Part shown: positions 36,594 to 46,778 of the stretch, in pieces
How the letters are laid out: each line of letters begins with the position of its first letter
Position numbering within the stretch: the stretch's first letter is position 1
Assembly: GCA_022605405.1 (NCBI GenBank)
Contig: JABYQQ010000008.1
Location: forward strand, 248,001 to 312,000
Origin: Earliella scabrosa
Lineage: Eukaryota > Basidiomycota > Agaricomycetes > Polyporales > Polyporaceae
Reading direction: 5' to 3'
DNA: 64,000 nucleotides
Position numbers and translations under genes: made by a program
Notes under the pieces: model-generated
The model's database searches: none
Told to the model about the DNA's origin: nothing
The model's input: the letters and a program-made list of their open reading frames with translations, nothing else

Positions 36594-37517
36594 ATGGCCG
36601 ACACAGAGGTGAGCTGTGGACCCAAGATCGACAGGCATCCGAGCTCTGTGGCGCTGACCCGACGCGTCCTCGCACAGATCTCGCTGCTCGAACACCTCGA
36701 TACCTCACAGCTCAACTGTCTGAACGAGTCGCCCGAGCACACGCTCAACGGCATCGTCGCGAGCAAGAAGAGAAACACGGGCAGCGCATATCTCCTGAGC
36801 GAAGCAGACGAGCAGCTTCTGCTCAACATCCCCGTGCGTCTCCTTCGAGCCTTCATCGACGTCCTTCCATCCCCCAGCATTCCTGCACGTTCTCATGCGT
36901 GGCTTTCTCCTCTATGACCATTGACCGACCGTGCGTGCGTGGCGTGACGGGCACAGTTCAACCAGACGGTGAAGGTGCGCGCGATCGCGCTGCAGACGGC
37001 GAACGCGGCGCAGGCCCCGAAGACGATCCGGCTGCTCATCAACCGGCCGTCGCTGACGTTCTCGGACGTGGAGGACGGGGACGACTTTCTGCAGGAGATC
37101 GAGCTGAGCGAGGAGGACGCGAGGGAGGGGAAGAAGATCCCGCTCCGGTTCGTGCGGTTCCAGAGCGTGAACAGTCTGCATGTGAGTGCCTCGACCCGGA
37201 TTCCTGTTTGCCCTCGAGTGGCCTGGCCTGGGCGACGGTGGTGGGTGTGTCCACTGGTGGCTAAATGTCGATGCTCGAGAGCGGAAGCGGACGCGGCGGT
37301 GGCGTGGTGGCTGACGCGTCGTTTCTCTTAGATTTTTGTGGTGTCCAATCAAGGTGGCGAGGACGAGACGCGTATTGACGCGATCGACATCTTTGGGGTC
37401 CCGGTTATGTACGTATCCTCATACACGCGGTACCCCTCACACTCGATAGCTGAGTGTTTTTGCATCCGTAGGGGCACAAGAGACGTGAGCGGACTGAAGA
37501 AGGTAGAGGACGAGTAG
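36594..37517 (+). CDS. PITH-domain protein (PITHD1/TXNL1 C-terminal domain)
   Basis: PITH domains bind the 26S proteasome in thioredoxin-like protein 1. Five exons (36594-36608, 36678-36833, 36957-37181, 37332-37408, 37472-37517) give 172 residues: a stand-alone PITH protein with no thioredoxin domain in front. The first exon encodes only MADTE. Seen: SLLEHLDTSQLNCLNESPEH, NIPFNQTVKVRAIALQ, APKTIRLLINRPSLTFSDVE, and the hallmark LRFVRFQSVNSLHIFV, NQGGEDETRIDAIDIFG. All splice junctions are in phase, which supports the model. Confidence 0.9.
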
Positions 37518-37669
37518 CCAAAATGCCGAAGCGAACCGCAACCGACGATGTAGCATATTGGAGACGGGCAACGATCACGACCACAAGCGGAGAACGAGCA
37601 GATCATTGGACGCGTGTATTCATACATCCGATAGAGATACCATACATAAGGCTGTCCAGAGCTGCTGGC

Positions 37670-39556
37670 CTACTTGCCGTCGATCTGCAGCCACATGTTC
37701 CACCTCTTCCTGGCCTCTTCGTCGCCCTCAAATACCCAGTTGACCTTGCGGACCTCGGAGAAGCCTTCGTCCACAGTCGGCTCTTCGAAGTCTGTGCGGA
37801 AGCTGTTGAACGCTAGCATAGGCAGGATGTCTCGCTTCGGCTGCAACGGCATGGACAGTGAACCTGGCGGATATAGGACAATAAAGAAACATGCTGATAC
37901 ATACCTCTTCGGCAGCGAGGGATGGTGGCAGGTTGAATGCACGGTAGAGATTGTTGTGCCACGCGAGCTCGAAGGAGCCGGTGAAGTGGAAGCATCTTTT
38001 GCGAGAGATGAATGCGGCACCCGAGGAAACATGTTCTGGGATTCCTACCTCACGGGAACGCGTTGCTTCTTCGCGAGATCGATGTAATATTTGCGCGTTT
38101 GCACGTCGCGGTTCGTGTTATCTGCACGGCGAGGTCAGTCATGCTCACTCCTGCTGATTCGCAATGGAGGTATAGACTTGCCAACTACCACGCTTTGCCC
38201 ATCCTTGAGCGCCTCGCCAGTCGCCTTGACGCACTTGTCGCGCGTCTTGAGCGTGTCTTGGTTGATGTGGGTGTATCCGGCGGAGGCGAAGTGCGCGCGG
38301 AAGAAGGACGTCTTGCCGAGCGCGGGGTAGCCCACGAAGAGGACGAGTTCCGGAGAAGATGGTGCGGGGAGGATGGGCGGCTCCGAGGGAACGAGACGAG
38401 GTTCTGTGTAGGATCGCGGGTGCTATTGGTGAGGGCGTATTGATGGCAATAACGGAAGAGACGTACCGTCCTTGGGGAGGGACGAGGGGTGGAAGCCGGG
38501 GAGGTCATACGGTGCGGCAGGAAGGCCGAGGAAGTACTCCTGGACAGCAATGTCAATGAATGGCCTTGGCCAGGGGTGGATGAAATTACTTCTGGCGTGA
38601 AGAAGGGGATGCCAATGTTGAGGGCCCATTTCCTGTCGGTGGAGGAGTGGTCGCCTTTGCGTCCGGCGGCGTCACCGACGAAGAATGATCCAGCGACATC
38701 TGACAAGGTGGTTTGTTGCAGTATGACGGGATGTTCTTGGCAGGGAGCGTACCTATTTGAACATTGTCTTGAGCAAAGATGCGCTCGAGCTCGTACCACA
38801 TGCCGGGGATTGGTTTGCGGTAGCCATCCTTCTCTGTCGCAGCGAAGATGCGGAAAGGGACGTCTTCCAACTGGAGGGTATTGTTCTCTTGGACGATGTG
38901 CAGCGGAGATAGAGAGTATAGAGACCTACGGCAGCGGCTATGAGAGGAATCTTCTTCTTCCAGTCGTTTATGAGAGCAGTTGTGCGGAGCGCTTGATTGG
39001 TGATGATGACGATGGAGTAGCTGAGAAGAACATGGATGCGGTCAGGGTCGGAAACGATGAGGGAACGAGAAGGAGGGGATACGTACCCGTCTTCGTGGAC
39101 CTGCCTGAGTTTGTTTGGCACGGATTTGCGCCACCACTCGAACTTCGGGGGCGCGCCCTTCTTGGGGAAGGTGGACTGGATGAGGCAGCCGTCGAGGTCA
39201 AATGCGGCGACCTTAGAGAGGCTCTTGGGCTCTCCGTTCACGCCGTGAAGACAGGAGCGCTTGGAACCGAGGGAGGGGGAGATCCAGCGGAATGTCGAGC
39301 TGGGATCGGCGGAGGAAGAGCCTGGCTTGGCAAATAGGGGAAAGACTGCGCAGACGGGTTGGTCAGGCGAGCGCAAGGAGGGAATGGGGACGGACGCTTC
39401 TGTGCTTTGTTGGATGGACCAGACGGAGGCTGGTCTGAGTCGAGGTGGGCGGCAGAGCGTTTCTTGGAGGCTGGGGCGATAGGCGGCGGACGAGGATGAT
39501 GTGAGCTGTCACCGCGGAATGTACTGAGCGAAGAGCGCACCCGAGGTCTTGGACAT
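37670..39556 (-). CDS. bifunctional polynucleotide kinase 3'-phosphatase (PNKP)
   Basis: Repairs DNA ends by removing 3'-phosphates and adding 5'-phosphates. The N-terminus is short and Pro/Ser/Lys-rich, without the FHA domain of animal PNKP. The HAD phosphatase part has AAFDLDGCLIQSTF (catalytic DxD), SIVIITNQ, PFRIFAATEKDGYRKPIPGM, and SFFVGDAAGR, with an intact second Asp pair. The kinase part has a P-loop in LVLFVGYPALGKTSF, then YTHINQDTLKTRDKCV and DNTNRD, ending KRWNMWLQIDGK at the TAA/TGA near 37670. I start it at the ATG at 39556 (MSKTS, then a 70-base intron to ASKKRSAAHL). In the DxD motif Cys replaces the usual Thr after Gly. Many short introns. Divergent from the glycosyltransferase gene. 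Confidence 0.88.
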
Positions 39557-39991
39557 GGTCGCCGCCGTACGAGCAGTGGCCCTTGCGAGGGAGAGAGCGG
39601 GCTGCAGACGTCCGAGAATGGCTGTCACTGTCGTTGGTGGACGAGAGACACGACGCGCGACGCGCCTCGGACCGAACAGGCCGGCTGCTTGGAGACGCGT
39701 CGGGAGACGCCGGGGACGCGTCTGTGGCGGAAAGTGAGCAGCGTGACAAGGTGACGACGGAGTTGACGTGAAGTCCGAGGGCAACGAAATGCGCTCCACC
39801 GCTAGAGCCGCAGCAGGCCGCTAGAACATGCGTCCCTGGACGCCCTCGCTCGTTTATCTTTCCGCCATGCCTTCCGACGCCCTCGCTCCCGACGCCCTCC
39901 TCCTCTAGGCTCTCCCCCGACGCCCTCGCTGCCCTCTCATCGCCGCCGCCTGGCCCCCGACACTCGTTCACCCGCACTCTCCTTCCTCCTC
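39557..39991. promoter_or_regulatory. shared promoter between PNKP and glycosyltransferase
   Basis: 435 bases between divergent starts. The middle contains a run of GACGCC-type repeats (CCGACGCCCTC... three or four times around 39868-39930), which may be promoter elements or simple repeat. No TATA box is clear. Confidence 0.4.
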
Positions 39992-41699
39992 ATGTCCGCC
40001 GTCTACTACCACTACCAGTCCATCCCAGACACTGACCCGTATCTCACACATCCCCCAACATCTCGTGCACACCCTCTCCGCCCTAGAGTCCGACGCCGTC
40101 CCTTCCACCTCCGCCGTTCCACTTGCTTTCTCGCAACTGTCCTCATCCTCATCTCGTTGCTCTCCTACTACCACGCCCGGATCAGCAGCCGTATCTTCTC
40201 TCAATCATCCAACTCGTCCTCTCAACCAGAGCATTCCCAACATCCCCGCCCTCCCCATTTCGACCATGGCGCACATGCTCATATACCCCATCACAAGCAT
40301 ATACCCAACATCTCCCCAACAACCGCCTCTCCACCACCCACACAATCTCAGATCCAAAATGTATCACTCCCTCATCTTAGACCAAGTCCTGTCGTCTTTT
40401 CTCTCATCATGTTCTCCGAAGACTCCGCCGCCGAAGGTGCTGTCCTCATCAAGGTCTGTCTACGCTTCTCCCACCCACTATCTCAAGTGGCACTCATCTA
40501 TCGTCCGTGGTGCAGTCCATTATCATGCACAGCTCCAGCCCATTGGCTTTCCACATCATATGCGACGATTCGGCACAGACCTATCTTGAGAAGCGTCTCG
40601 TCCTCCTCAAGCATCCTCAACACGATGTCTCCGTACGCTTCTACCGCATCTCACATGAACGCATGGCCGCGCGCATAGAGCGAGAGGGTGCTCTTCATAC
40701 AGATCACGCTGCTGGCGTTCGTAAGTCTTGCTTTGCCATACTCGTTTCAACTGCGCCTCTAATGTATCTCCCACCTGCAGCCGGACTCATGAAACTCTTC
40801 GTTCACGAGATCCTGCCCTCGACCGTGGAGCGGGCCATCTTCGTAGACACAGACGCCTTCTTCATATCCGATCCCACCCAGCTCTGGGACCGCTTCGACG
40901 CGCTCGAACCAGGCGTCGCAATTTCTATGCCTTCTCATCCCGATCAAGACGAGCCCCAGTGGCACCACGCCAACCGGATCTGCAGCTGCATCATGCTCTT
41001 GGACCTCGCCCGTCTCCGCGACCTCCGTCTCATGGATTCTTTGCACTATCGCGAGGACCAACAAGCCTCGCGCATCCCCGCGCTCGCGCCTCCAGCTTTT
41101 GAGGCCCTCTACGGCAAGCCCGTGCCCGACGGCTCCAGCGGACGGATGAAGTATGACGACGTCAAGCTGGGCGACCAAGGCTACTGGTGGGCCATTGTCA
41201 GCCACAGGCCCGAAATCTTCCAGCACCTGAGCTTCGACTGGGAGATGTCCAGCTGCTTGATGGACCTGTACAACTCGGGCTTGGGGGAGGATGACGTAGA
41301 CGAGCAGACGGAGGCCAGCCGGCAGGTGCACACGGACAAAACGCTTGAGGAGGGTCGCGCAGTCCTTCCGAAGATGCTTCACTTGTGCGTTCATGCTTCA
41401 TTCTGGCGTGAGGAATGGGGACCTGACGGCTATTGTATCATCGTAGCAACTGTCTCGACGGCGTGAACCGTTACTACGAGTGGCCTGGCTGGTCGGACCC
41501 GAACAATGGCCTTGCGCAGCGGTGGCTTCCTGCGCTGCGCTACCACGTTGGCTTCAAGTGGATTTGGCTCAACGTCCCGGGATCGAATGCAACGCTCTCT
41601 ATGGACGCGCTGTATGACGTGAAGTTCGAGGACGAGCTCTTTGCGGAAAGGCGCCGTGCGTCACAGGAATACGCACAGCTTGATGCTGATGCTGTATAG
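39992..41699 (+). CDS. GT8-type glycosyltransferase, type II membrane protein
   Basis: Four exons (39992-40453, 40516-40720, 40781-41384, 41447-41699) give 507 residues. A short cytoplasmic tail with an Arg cluster (RPRVRRRPFHLRR) precedes one membrane anchor (CFLATVLILISLLSYYHA, about residues 45-62), then a Ser/Pro/His-rich stem, as in Golgi transferases. The catalytic domain shows VFSLIMFSEDSAAEGAVLIK, PLAFHIICDD, GLMKLFVHEILP, and the metal-binding DxD in AIFVDTDAFFISDP, typical of GT8/LARGE-like enzymes. CSCIMLLDLARLRDL and DQGYWWAIV also match GT-A folds. The donor and acceptor sugars cannot be told from the sequence. Confidence 0.82.
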
Positions 41700-42032
41700 A
41701 TTTAGAACGTCTTTCCGGCGTTAGAGACGTAATGATCTTGTATGCGAGCCTGGGGCTTGCGTCCACTTGTATCTCTAGTGGTATATACTCTCGTCCATTC
41801 TTGGAATAAGTATTGCCCTCCGGGCGGCTCCTGTCCACTTTGTGAAAGAGTACTCAATCACGGACTTGGATTACATGTAAGTTGTCTCAAAAGTTGAAAT
41901 GGTGTGGTTCCAGTCACGTCCACATGCAAACACTGTGAAATTTCTGTATCTTTCCTCATAGTACTAGGCAAGATAAACAAGGTACGACAGCGAAGTCAAT
42001 CTCCCATTACATGAGTACATCTTAATCTCAGC

Positions 42033-42051
42033 GGGAGGTCTCCGACCTCCC
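42033..42051. repeat. short perfect hairpin
   Basis: GGGAGGTC / TCC / GACCTCCC: an 8-base stem with a 3-base loop, downstream of the glycosyltransferase gene. May be a chance palindrome. Confidence 0.4.
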
Positions 42052-42097
42052 TCCAATGGTACTAACTTTACCTACTACTGAAGTCTTAACTGTAAGG

Positions 42098-42280
42098 AGT
42101 CGGCAGCACGGCATCCACGTGGCAAATTGATCCACGACTTTGCATCCCCTCATCCACGACAAGGGGGGCCAGCGCTAACGCCGATATTCGGCAAAGCGGC
42201 AGCCATGTGGCGGATTGATGCACAACGTTACATCCCCTCATCCACGACTGGGGGGCCAGCGCTAACTCGATCGGCAATAC
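42098..42280. repeat. degenerate tandem repeat, about 84-base unit
   Basis: Two diverged copies share blocks in order: GGCAgCACGGCATCCACGTG / GGCAaaGCGGCAgCCATGTG, then CATCCCCTCATCCACGAC and GGGGGGCCAGCGCTAAC. A third partial copy begins at TCGGCAATACGGCA near 42269. Confidence 0.6.
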
Positions 42281-42339
42281 GGCACACTAATCATACGGAC
42301 ATCACCGAGGGCACTAGTTTGATACACGACCCAACCTAT

Positions 42340-42609
42340 TACTGTACTGTTCAATCCAAAGCGGCGCGTCACATGTCACAGGACCTCCATCCGCGCCGTT
42401 CTGAGGTGTCGGTCACAAGTCACAGAACATCGGGCCGCTTGGGAGCTCGGCTTTCGGGCGTCTGGCCTGCCAAATATGGCAAATTTTCGGGCGCCTCCGG
42501 CGCCCAAAGCCCTCGGTCACACTGTTTTGGGGGTCGCGCCGCGCCGCTTTGACAACTCCCGGCGGTCACAGGTCACACCCGGCGCCGCTTTGGATTGAAC
42601 AGTACAGTA
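42340..42609. mobile_element. MITE with 26-28 bp terminal inverted repeats and TA duplication
   Basis: The ends are exact inverted repeats of 28 bases (42340-42367 and 42582-42609; inside the flanking TA the arm begins CTGTACTGTTCAATCCAAAG). Each end is flanked by TA, the target duplication of Tc1/mariner-type elements, giving a 266-bp element. The interior is non-coding, with a GGGCGCC/GGCGCCC hairpin and several GGTCACA-type repeats; no transposase is present, so it would be non-autonomous. Confidence 0.8.
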
Positions 42610-42813
42610 CTTGTTTGAAGACCTGTCCACTAAAGTGTCCAGGAATACAGGCGTACTGGTTCGACGCATCATATAATGACTTGTTCCCAAGCAGCTCGTG
42701 AAAAGCAAGACCGAGTACGGCGACAATCTGTCACCACAATGTCGCCAGCAAGTCAGAGGTGCGGAATGGTTGGTACCTGCGAGCTTCAGCGTTCGTAGGT
42801 ACCTGCTTGGCAT

Positions 42814-44795
42814 TCAGTCGACAGGGTCACAAACCACCGCGATATCGTCCTTCCGCGCCTTATCTTCGCTCGCGCGGTCCTCAGGGTCCTTTTCAACGAC
42901 AGACGAACGCGCGCCGTCAGCGATCTTGCGCTCCTCAGCGAACGCCCTCGCCAAGTCTTCCCATGCCAGACCCTTGTCGATGTTCACGAGCGGCCAGAGG
43001 CGACAGAGCGCGACATACACCGTCCCTGCGACCGCGGCACTGACGTACCACCCGATCTGGTCGCACCGCGTAGCCCCCGCGGGGACGCCGACGCCGAACG
43101 TGCCCACAAAGCCGACGAAGGGGATCATCATCCCGCACAGGTACGCGCCGAGGGCGTGGAGGTTGAAGCCGTGGAAGTACATGTAGCGCGCGCCGGGCGC
43201 GGAGGAGTAGGCGTCGGCGAGGTGGAGGTTGCCGCGGCGGACGAGCCAGTAGTCGGCGATCATGATCGCGGCGGTGGGGCCCATGAAGATGCCGTAGCCG
43301 TCGAGGAAGGCGAGGAAGCCCGAGGCGGAGGCGAGGATCTTCCAGGGGAGGAGCGCGAGCGAGAGGAGGCAGCAGAACCACATCCCCCGTGTGAGGTTGA
43401 CGTAGGTCGGGAAGAGCGCGGTCATGTCGCTCGCGAAGGGGAGGAGGTTCGCGCCGAGGATGGTGCCAAAGTTGAAGAGCGCGGAGGAGAAGGCGAGCAG
43501 GAAGACGCCGAGGCGGGCGGGCGGGGTCGAGGAGCGGGCGAGGATGGCGTCGTAGACGTCCCATTGGTTCCAGAGGGTGACGCCCCATGCTTTCTGTAGG
43601 CAGGAGGTGCCGAAGATGCCTATCATTCCGCCCTGTAGGACGATTCGTTGTTGGGATCTCGCGTATAAGGATGGGAAGCAACACTCAAGACTCACCACGG
43701 CAGCAGGGAATGGGACAAAGACGATGTGCATCCACATCGTCGCACTGGGATCCGTCGCATACCGAGCAAAATCAGGCATGTTCGCAATGAACGTCGACTG
43801 TACGAGACGGAGCTTAGCTTGAACCGGGCGACGAGGTTGCAGGATGCTCACCCAGTTGCCCATTAAAGAGTTGATGGAGCTCACGATGAGCCATGCGAGA
43901 GCTGAGCCACGGGGAGGGACCGATGTTGTGGATAGAGCGGTGTCCGAGGCAAGTTGTCCATGACTCTGGACCAAGCAGTAGATGAGGAGACCGAACATAG
44001 AAGGGGGAAGCGTCCACGCCTTGAACGTGTACAGCCACTTCAACTTGTTTGGTCGCAATGAGCAGAACGGGAGTTCGATGGCCCAAAACAGGAGGGAATC
44101 TTTGCAAGGTCGTTCCGACAGAAGGAGGGAATTGAGTCCCTAGATCATCCCATCGCTTGCCGACAATGCAGCGCAGCATGGTGGACATGTATGCGCCACC
44201 TTGAAAATCTGCTTAGGTTAGGACTACGAATCTTACGATAGGAGAGCCAGACTCACTGAGAATTGAGACCCGCAACATGGCACATGCCCCACGAGTGATG
44301 ACCGGCCAATAGTGGCCATACATGCCAAAGCATGTTCGGAGTATGACCGGGTAGCCAACATGGTAGTTGGCAGCGGCTCTTGAGTTGAACGCCATGCAAA
44401 GGCCAGCGACAGATGCAGCTATCCATACGGCGATCGTTGCTTGCCACCATGTCAGTCCAGCCCCGACGATACTCGATCCCAGTGTCCTGCGTACGGGAAG
44501 CGGAAGTTAGGAGGAGAGACTTCCCCTACGCTCGTAGATACGACACGCACCAGTTCCCGAAACCCACTCCAAACCAGAACAAACAGAAGTTGTACCACCT
44601 CCAGTTCACCATGTGTGGTGGCGACGGTTTGAGGTCCTCATTCGTCCACGAATGTCCTCCGCGAGCGTTGCCCTCCGTGCGGACATACGCCAGAAAAGCT
44701 TCCTTGGAATGGAATGCTTGGCGTAGTCGAACGGCCCAGCTACTAACGGCGCGCGCGGGGGCAAGCATTGGTGGCCTACGGGGGTGCCCTGCCAT
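42814..44795 (-). CDS. NCS1-family nucleobase/allantoin-type permease
   Basis: Plasma-membrane symporter of the nucleobase:cation symporter-1 family (uracil, uridine, allantoin, thiamine or related substrates). Starts at the ATG at 44795. Conserved marks: GHSWTNEDLKPSPPHMVNWR and WFGVGFGNW at the N-terminus, then the first membrane helices (TIAVWIAASVAGLCMAFNSR, AAANYHVGYPVILRTCFGMY). A small exon contributes FQGGAYMSTMLRCI. The long last exons have NMPDFARYATDPS, GTILGANLLPFASDMTALFP, FLDGYGIFMGPTAAIMIADY, and WLVRRGNLHLADAY. About 12 hydrophobic segments and a charged cytoplasmic C-terminus (KDPEDRASEDKARKDD). About six introns. Substrate cannot be decided here; closest in style to the FUR4/allantoin-permease branch. 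Confidence 0.88.
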
Positions 44796-45487
44796 CTGGG
44801 TAGGTCGTGATGGTGATTAAGAGCATTGGTGAGCCAGATTGTACTATATCTTGCAAGCAGAGATAGGAATGACGGGCTGCCGGGCCTGTAGAAGGAGACC
44901 CATATGACCTGAGGTGACGATAACGTGAGTTCGGGCAGTGCGGGGCGACTCAGAAGTACTCACACGACGTGCATGCCCCGAAAAGGGGGATTGTGATATG
45001 GACGTGATTTTCCGGGATGCGAAAACCTTTCACTGGATTAGCGGGCGCTTAGGGCGCGGGAGCGGGAAAGGTTTTCGCAGCCCGGAATATCACAAACATA
45101 TCCCAATCCGCCTTTATGGCGCATGCACGTCGTGTCACGCACGCTGCTCACCTGTCGACTTGATATGCTTCTTCTCCGATATAGATGTTGGGTGGGTTGC
45201 TCATGAAGATACACAGGATGTGATGTAGCGATGGTTGCTGCGGCTACATCTTGAGGCCGTGTACTTATGATATGGCAAGGATGGGAGTGATGTGACAAGC
45301 AACGAGGTTAAGAGAAGTTCCAGCCAATACGATACGGTACCGAAAGAAGAATCGTATCCATGTTGCTCATGACTTAGCGGCAGGGTCATCTCGTTTCCTA
45401 TACTCACAGGTGAACGGCATGTCGATGATCTAAAAATACAGACTGTACATTGAAGATATGAAACATCGTCACCGGTGGAAGGATGCC
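44796..45487. other. intergenic stretch with a foldback element
   Basis: About 690 bases between the permease start and the YJU2 3' end. It contains the 174-base palindrome at 44962-45135, described separately. Confidence 0.55.
44962..45135. mobile_element. 174-bp foldback element with 70-bp inverted arms
   Basis: Arms 44962-45031 and 45066-45135 are both exactly 70 bases, with 60 matches and no gaps (outer ends ACACGACGTGCATG, inner ends GCGAAAACCTTTC). The 34-base centre is GC-rich. TCAC sits at both outer ends, a possible short target duplication. Non-coding. A transcript would fold into one long hairpin. Confidence 0.75.
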
Positions 45488-46522
45488 CTAGACAGCAGCT
45501 TTCGCTTTGCCTTTTAACTTGATGCCCAGCGCATTCTTCTTCCCCTCAAGCTTCTTCCGCTTCAGCGCGGGTGCGCCTATGGATGATGCAGCGGACAGCA
45601 ATGCTCTCGCTGAGTCCGGTAGGAGACTTTGGAGATCTGGCTCCTGTGCGCCGGCCTTCCGCTTGACGGTGATGACCTTGTCTGCGCCGTCGGTCCGGCT
45701 CGACCCTGCACCGTTAGAGGAAGAAGCAGACGCATCCGGAGCGGGAATCTTGGCAAAGACTTCTCGCACCAGTTTCTCGTCCTCCTCTTCAAGCAACTTT
45801 CGCTCCCTATCCTCCTCGCTCTCGATCTCCTCCATGGCTAGACGCTCGAGCAGGTCGACTGACTGACCCACGCGTTCGTTGCGGGCGTTCCGTGCACGAA
45901 TGTCCTGCAGGGCGTCGAGGATGTCCATCTCGCGCTTGGAGTCGACTGTGCGGTTCTCCAGAGCTTTCATGGGATTGTTCTCCTCTTCTTCGAGCTTTGC
46001 GAGCCGGTCCTCTTCCTCTACTGCCTTCTCCTCCCGCCATGGCTCGAAATTGCGAGAAGCACCGTGTTCGGCGGCATAGTCGGTGTTCTTGGGGTCTGTC
46101 TTGAATGTGATCTCAGCAGAGCAAAGCGTGCTGGAAGCACAGTGAGGAGACGGTAAGAGCATGAAGACGTTATAAACACACCATTTGATGTAGAACCTGA
46201 AGATCTTGATGCCATAGTAATCCTCGCCCTCGACCGTCTCCTTCCGTGCATTGAACTTCTTCCCTTTGTAAATGTATTCGCCGCATGTGTTGCAGCGCCT
46301 GGGGATTAGATATCAGCGGAGGACTACGAGAGGAGAGATAGAAGCTTACATTGAGAAGGGCGCCATGAGACGTACGACCTGTTGGGAGTTCTTGGGTTGT
46401 CTCCGACGAGGGATGAGAGACGGATCGAAGTCCGGGGGGAAGTACTTGTTGAGAACTACAAGACGAAGTTAGTCACTGGTCACACTATACAAAGCAAAAT
46501 ACGCACCCTTTCGCTCAGACAT
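45488..46522 (-). CDS. YJU2: YJU2/CCDC94 splicing factor (CWC16 family)
   Basis: Component needed for the first catalytic step of pre-mRNA splicing, associated with the Prp19 complex. The first exon encodes MSERK; then [20 protein letters not shown] follows in frame. The CWC16 zinc-type pairs are visible: [20 protein letters not shown] and [16 protein letters not shown] (CxxC ... CxxC), then the signature [20 protein letters not shown] and the acidic, coiled-coil tail. It ends in a Lys/Arg-rich segment [20 protein letters not shown]. Four or five introns, one splitting the second CxxC. Divergent from NBS1. Confidence 0.94.
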
Positions 46523-46778
46523 GGTGTAGGAGGACTGACAGGGACGGAGACGAAGGTAAGGCTGGAGGGGATGGTCGTAGCTGAGAGCAAGCTGAGCAAT
46601 ATGACCAGGCGCCCGCTAGGAGCATCGCTTGGGCGGCTCTGAATCGTCCGGTCCACGGTCCGGCGCCGGTGTGTGACCCTGAACGCGTCGCGTCGCGTCA
46701 CAAAGAGCGCCGCCCGCAGCTCAACCGGCCAGAGCTGGACCAGATTGCTCCTGCTTGCCCACAAGTGTCGACAGGACG
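46523..46778. promoter_or_regulatory. shared promoter between YJU2 and NBS1
   Basis: 256 bases between divergent starts, GC-rich around 46640-46720 (GGCGCCGGTG, CGCGTCGCGTCGCGTC). No TATA box is evident. Confidence 0.4.

Larger units (their letters stand above)
41700..42813. other. repeat-bearing intergenic region
   Basis: About 1.1 kb without a gene. It holds an 8-bp-stem hairpin (42033-42051), a degenerate tandem repeat (about 42098-42280) and a MITE (42340-42609), listed separately. Confidence 0.6.

Noticed and set aside
39238..39540. Alternative PNKP start at 39540 without the first intron
   Set aside because: The codon there is GTG, not ATG; the ATG at 39556 with a short first exon is preferred.
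39363..39977. 204-codon minus-strand frame upstream of PNKP
   Set aside because: It begins at GTG, overlaps the shared promoter and carries low-complexity Arg/Ser sequence without family features.
42127..42552. Open frame across the tandem repeat and MITE
   Set aside because: It is stitched from non-coding repeats and inverted ends; no transposase-like motif.
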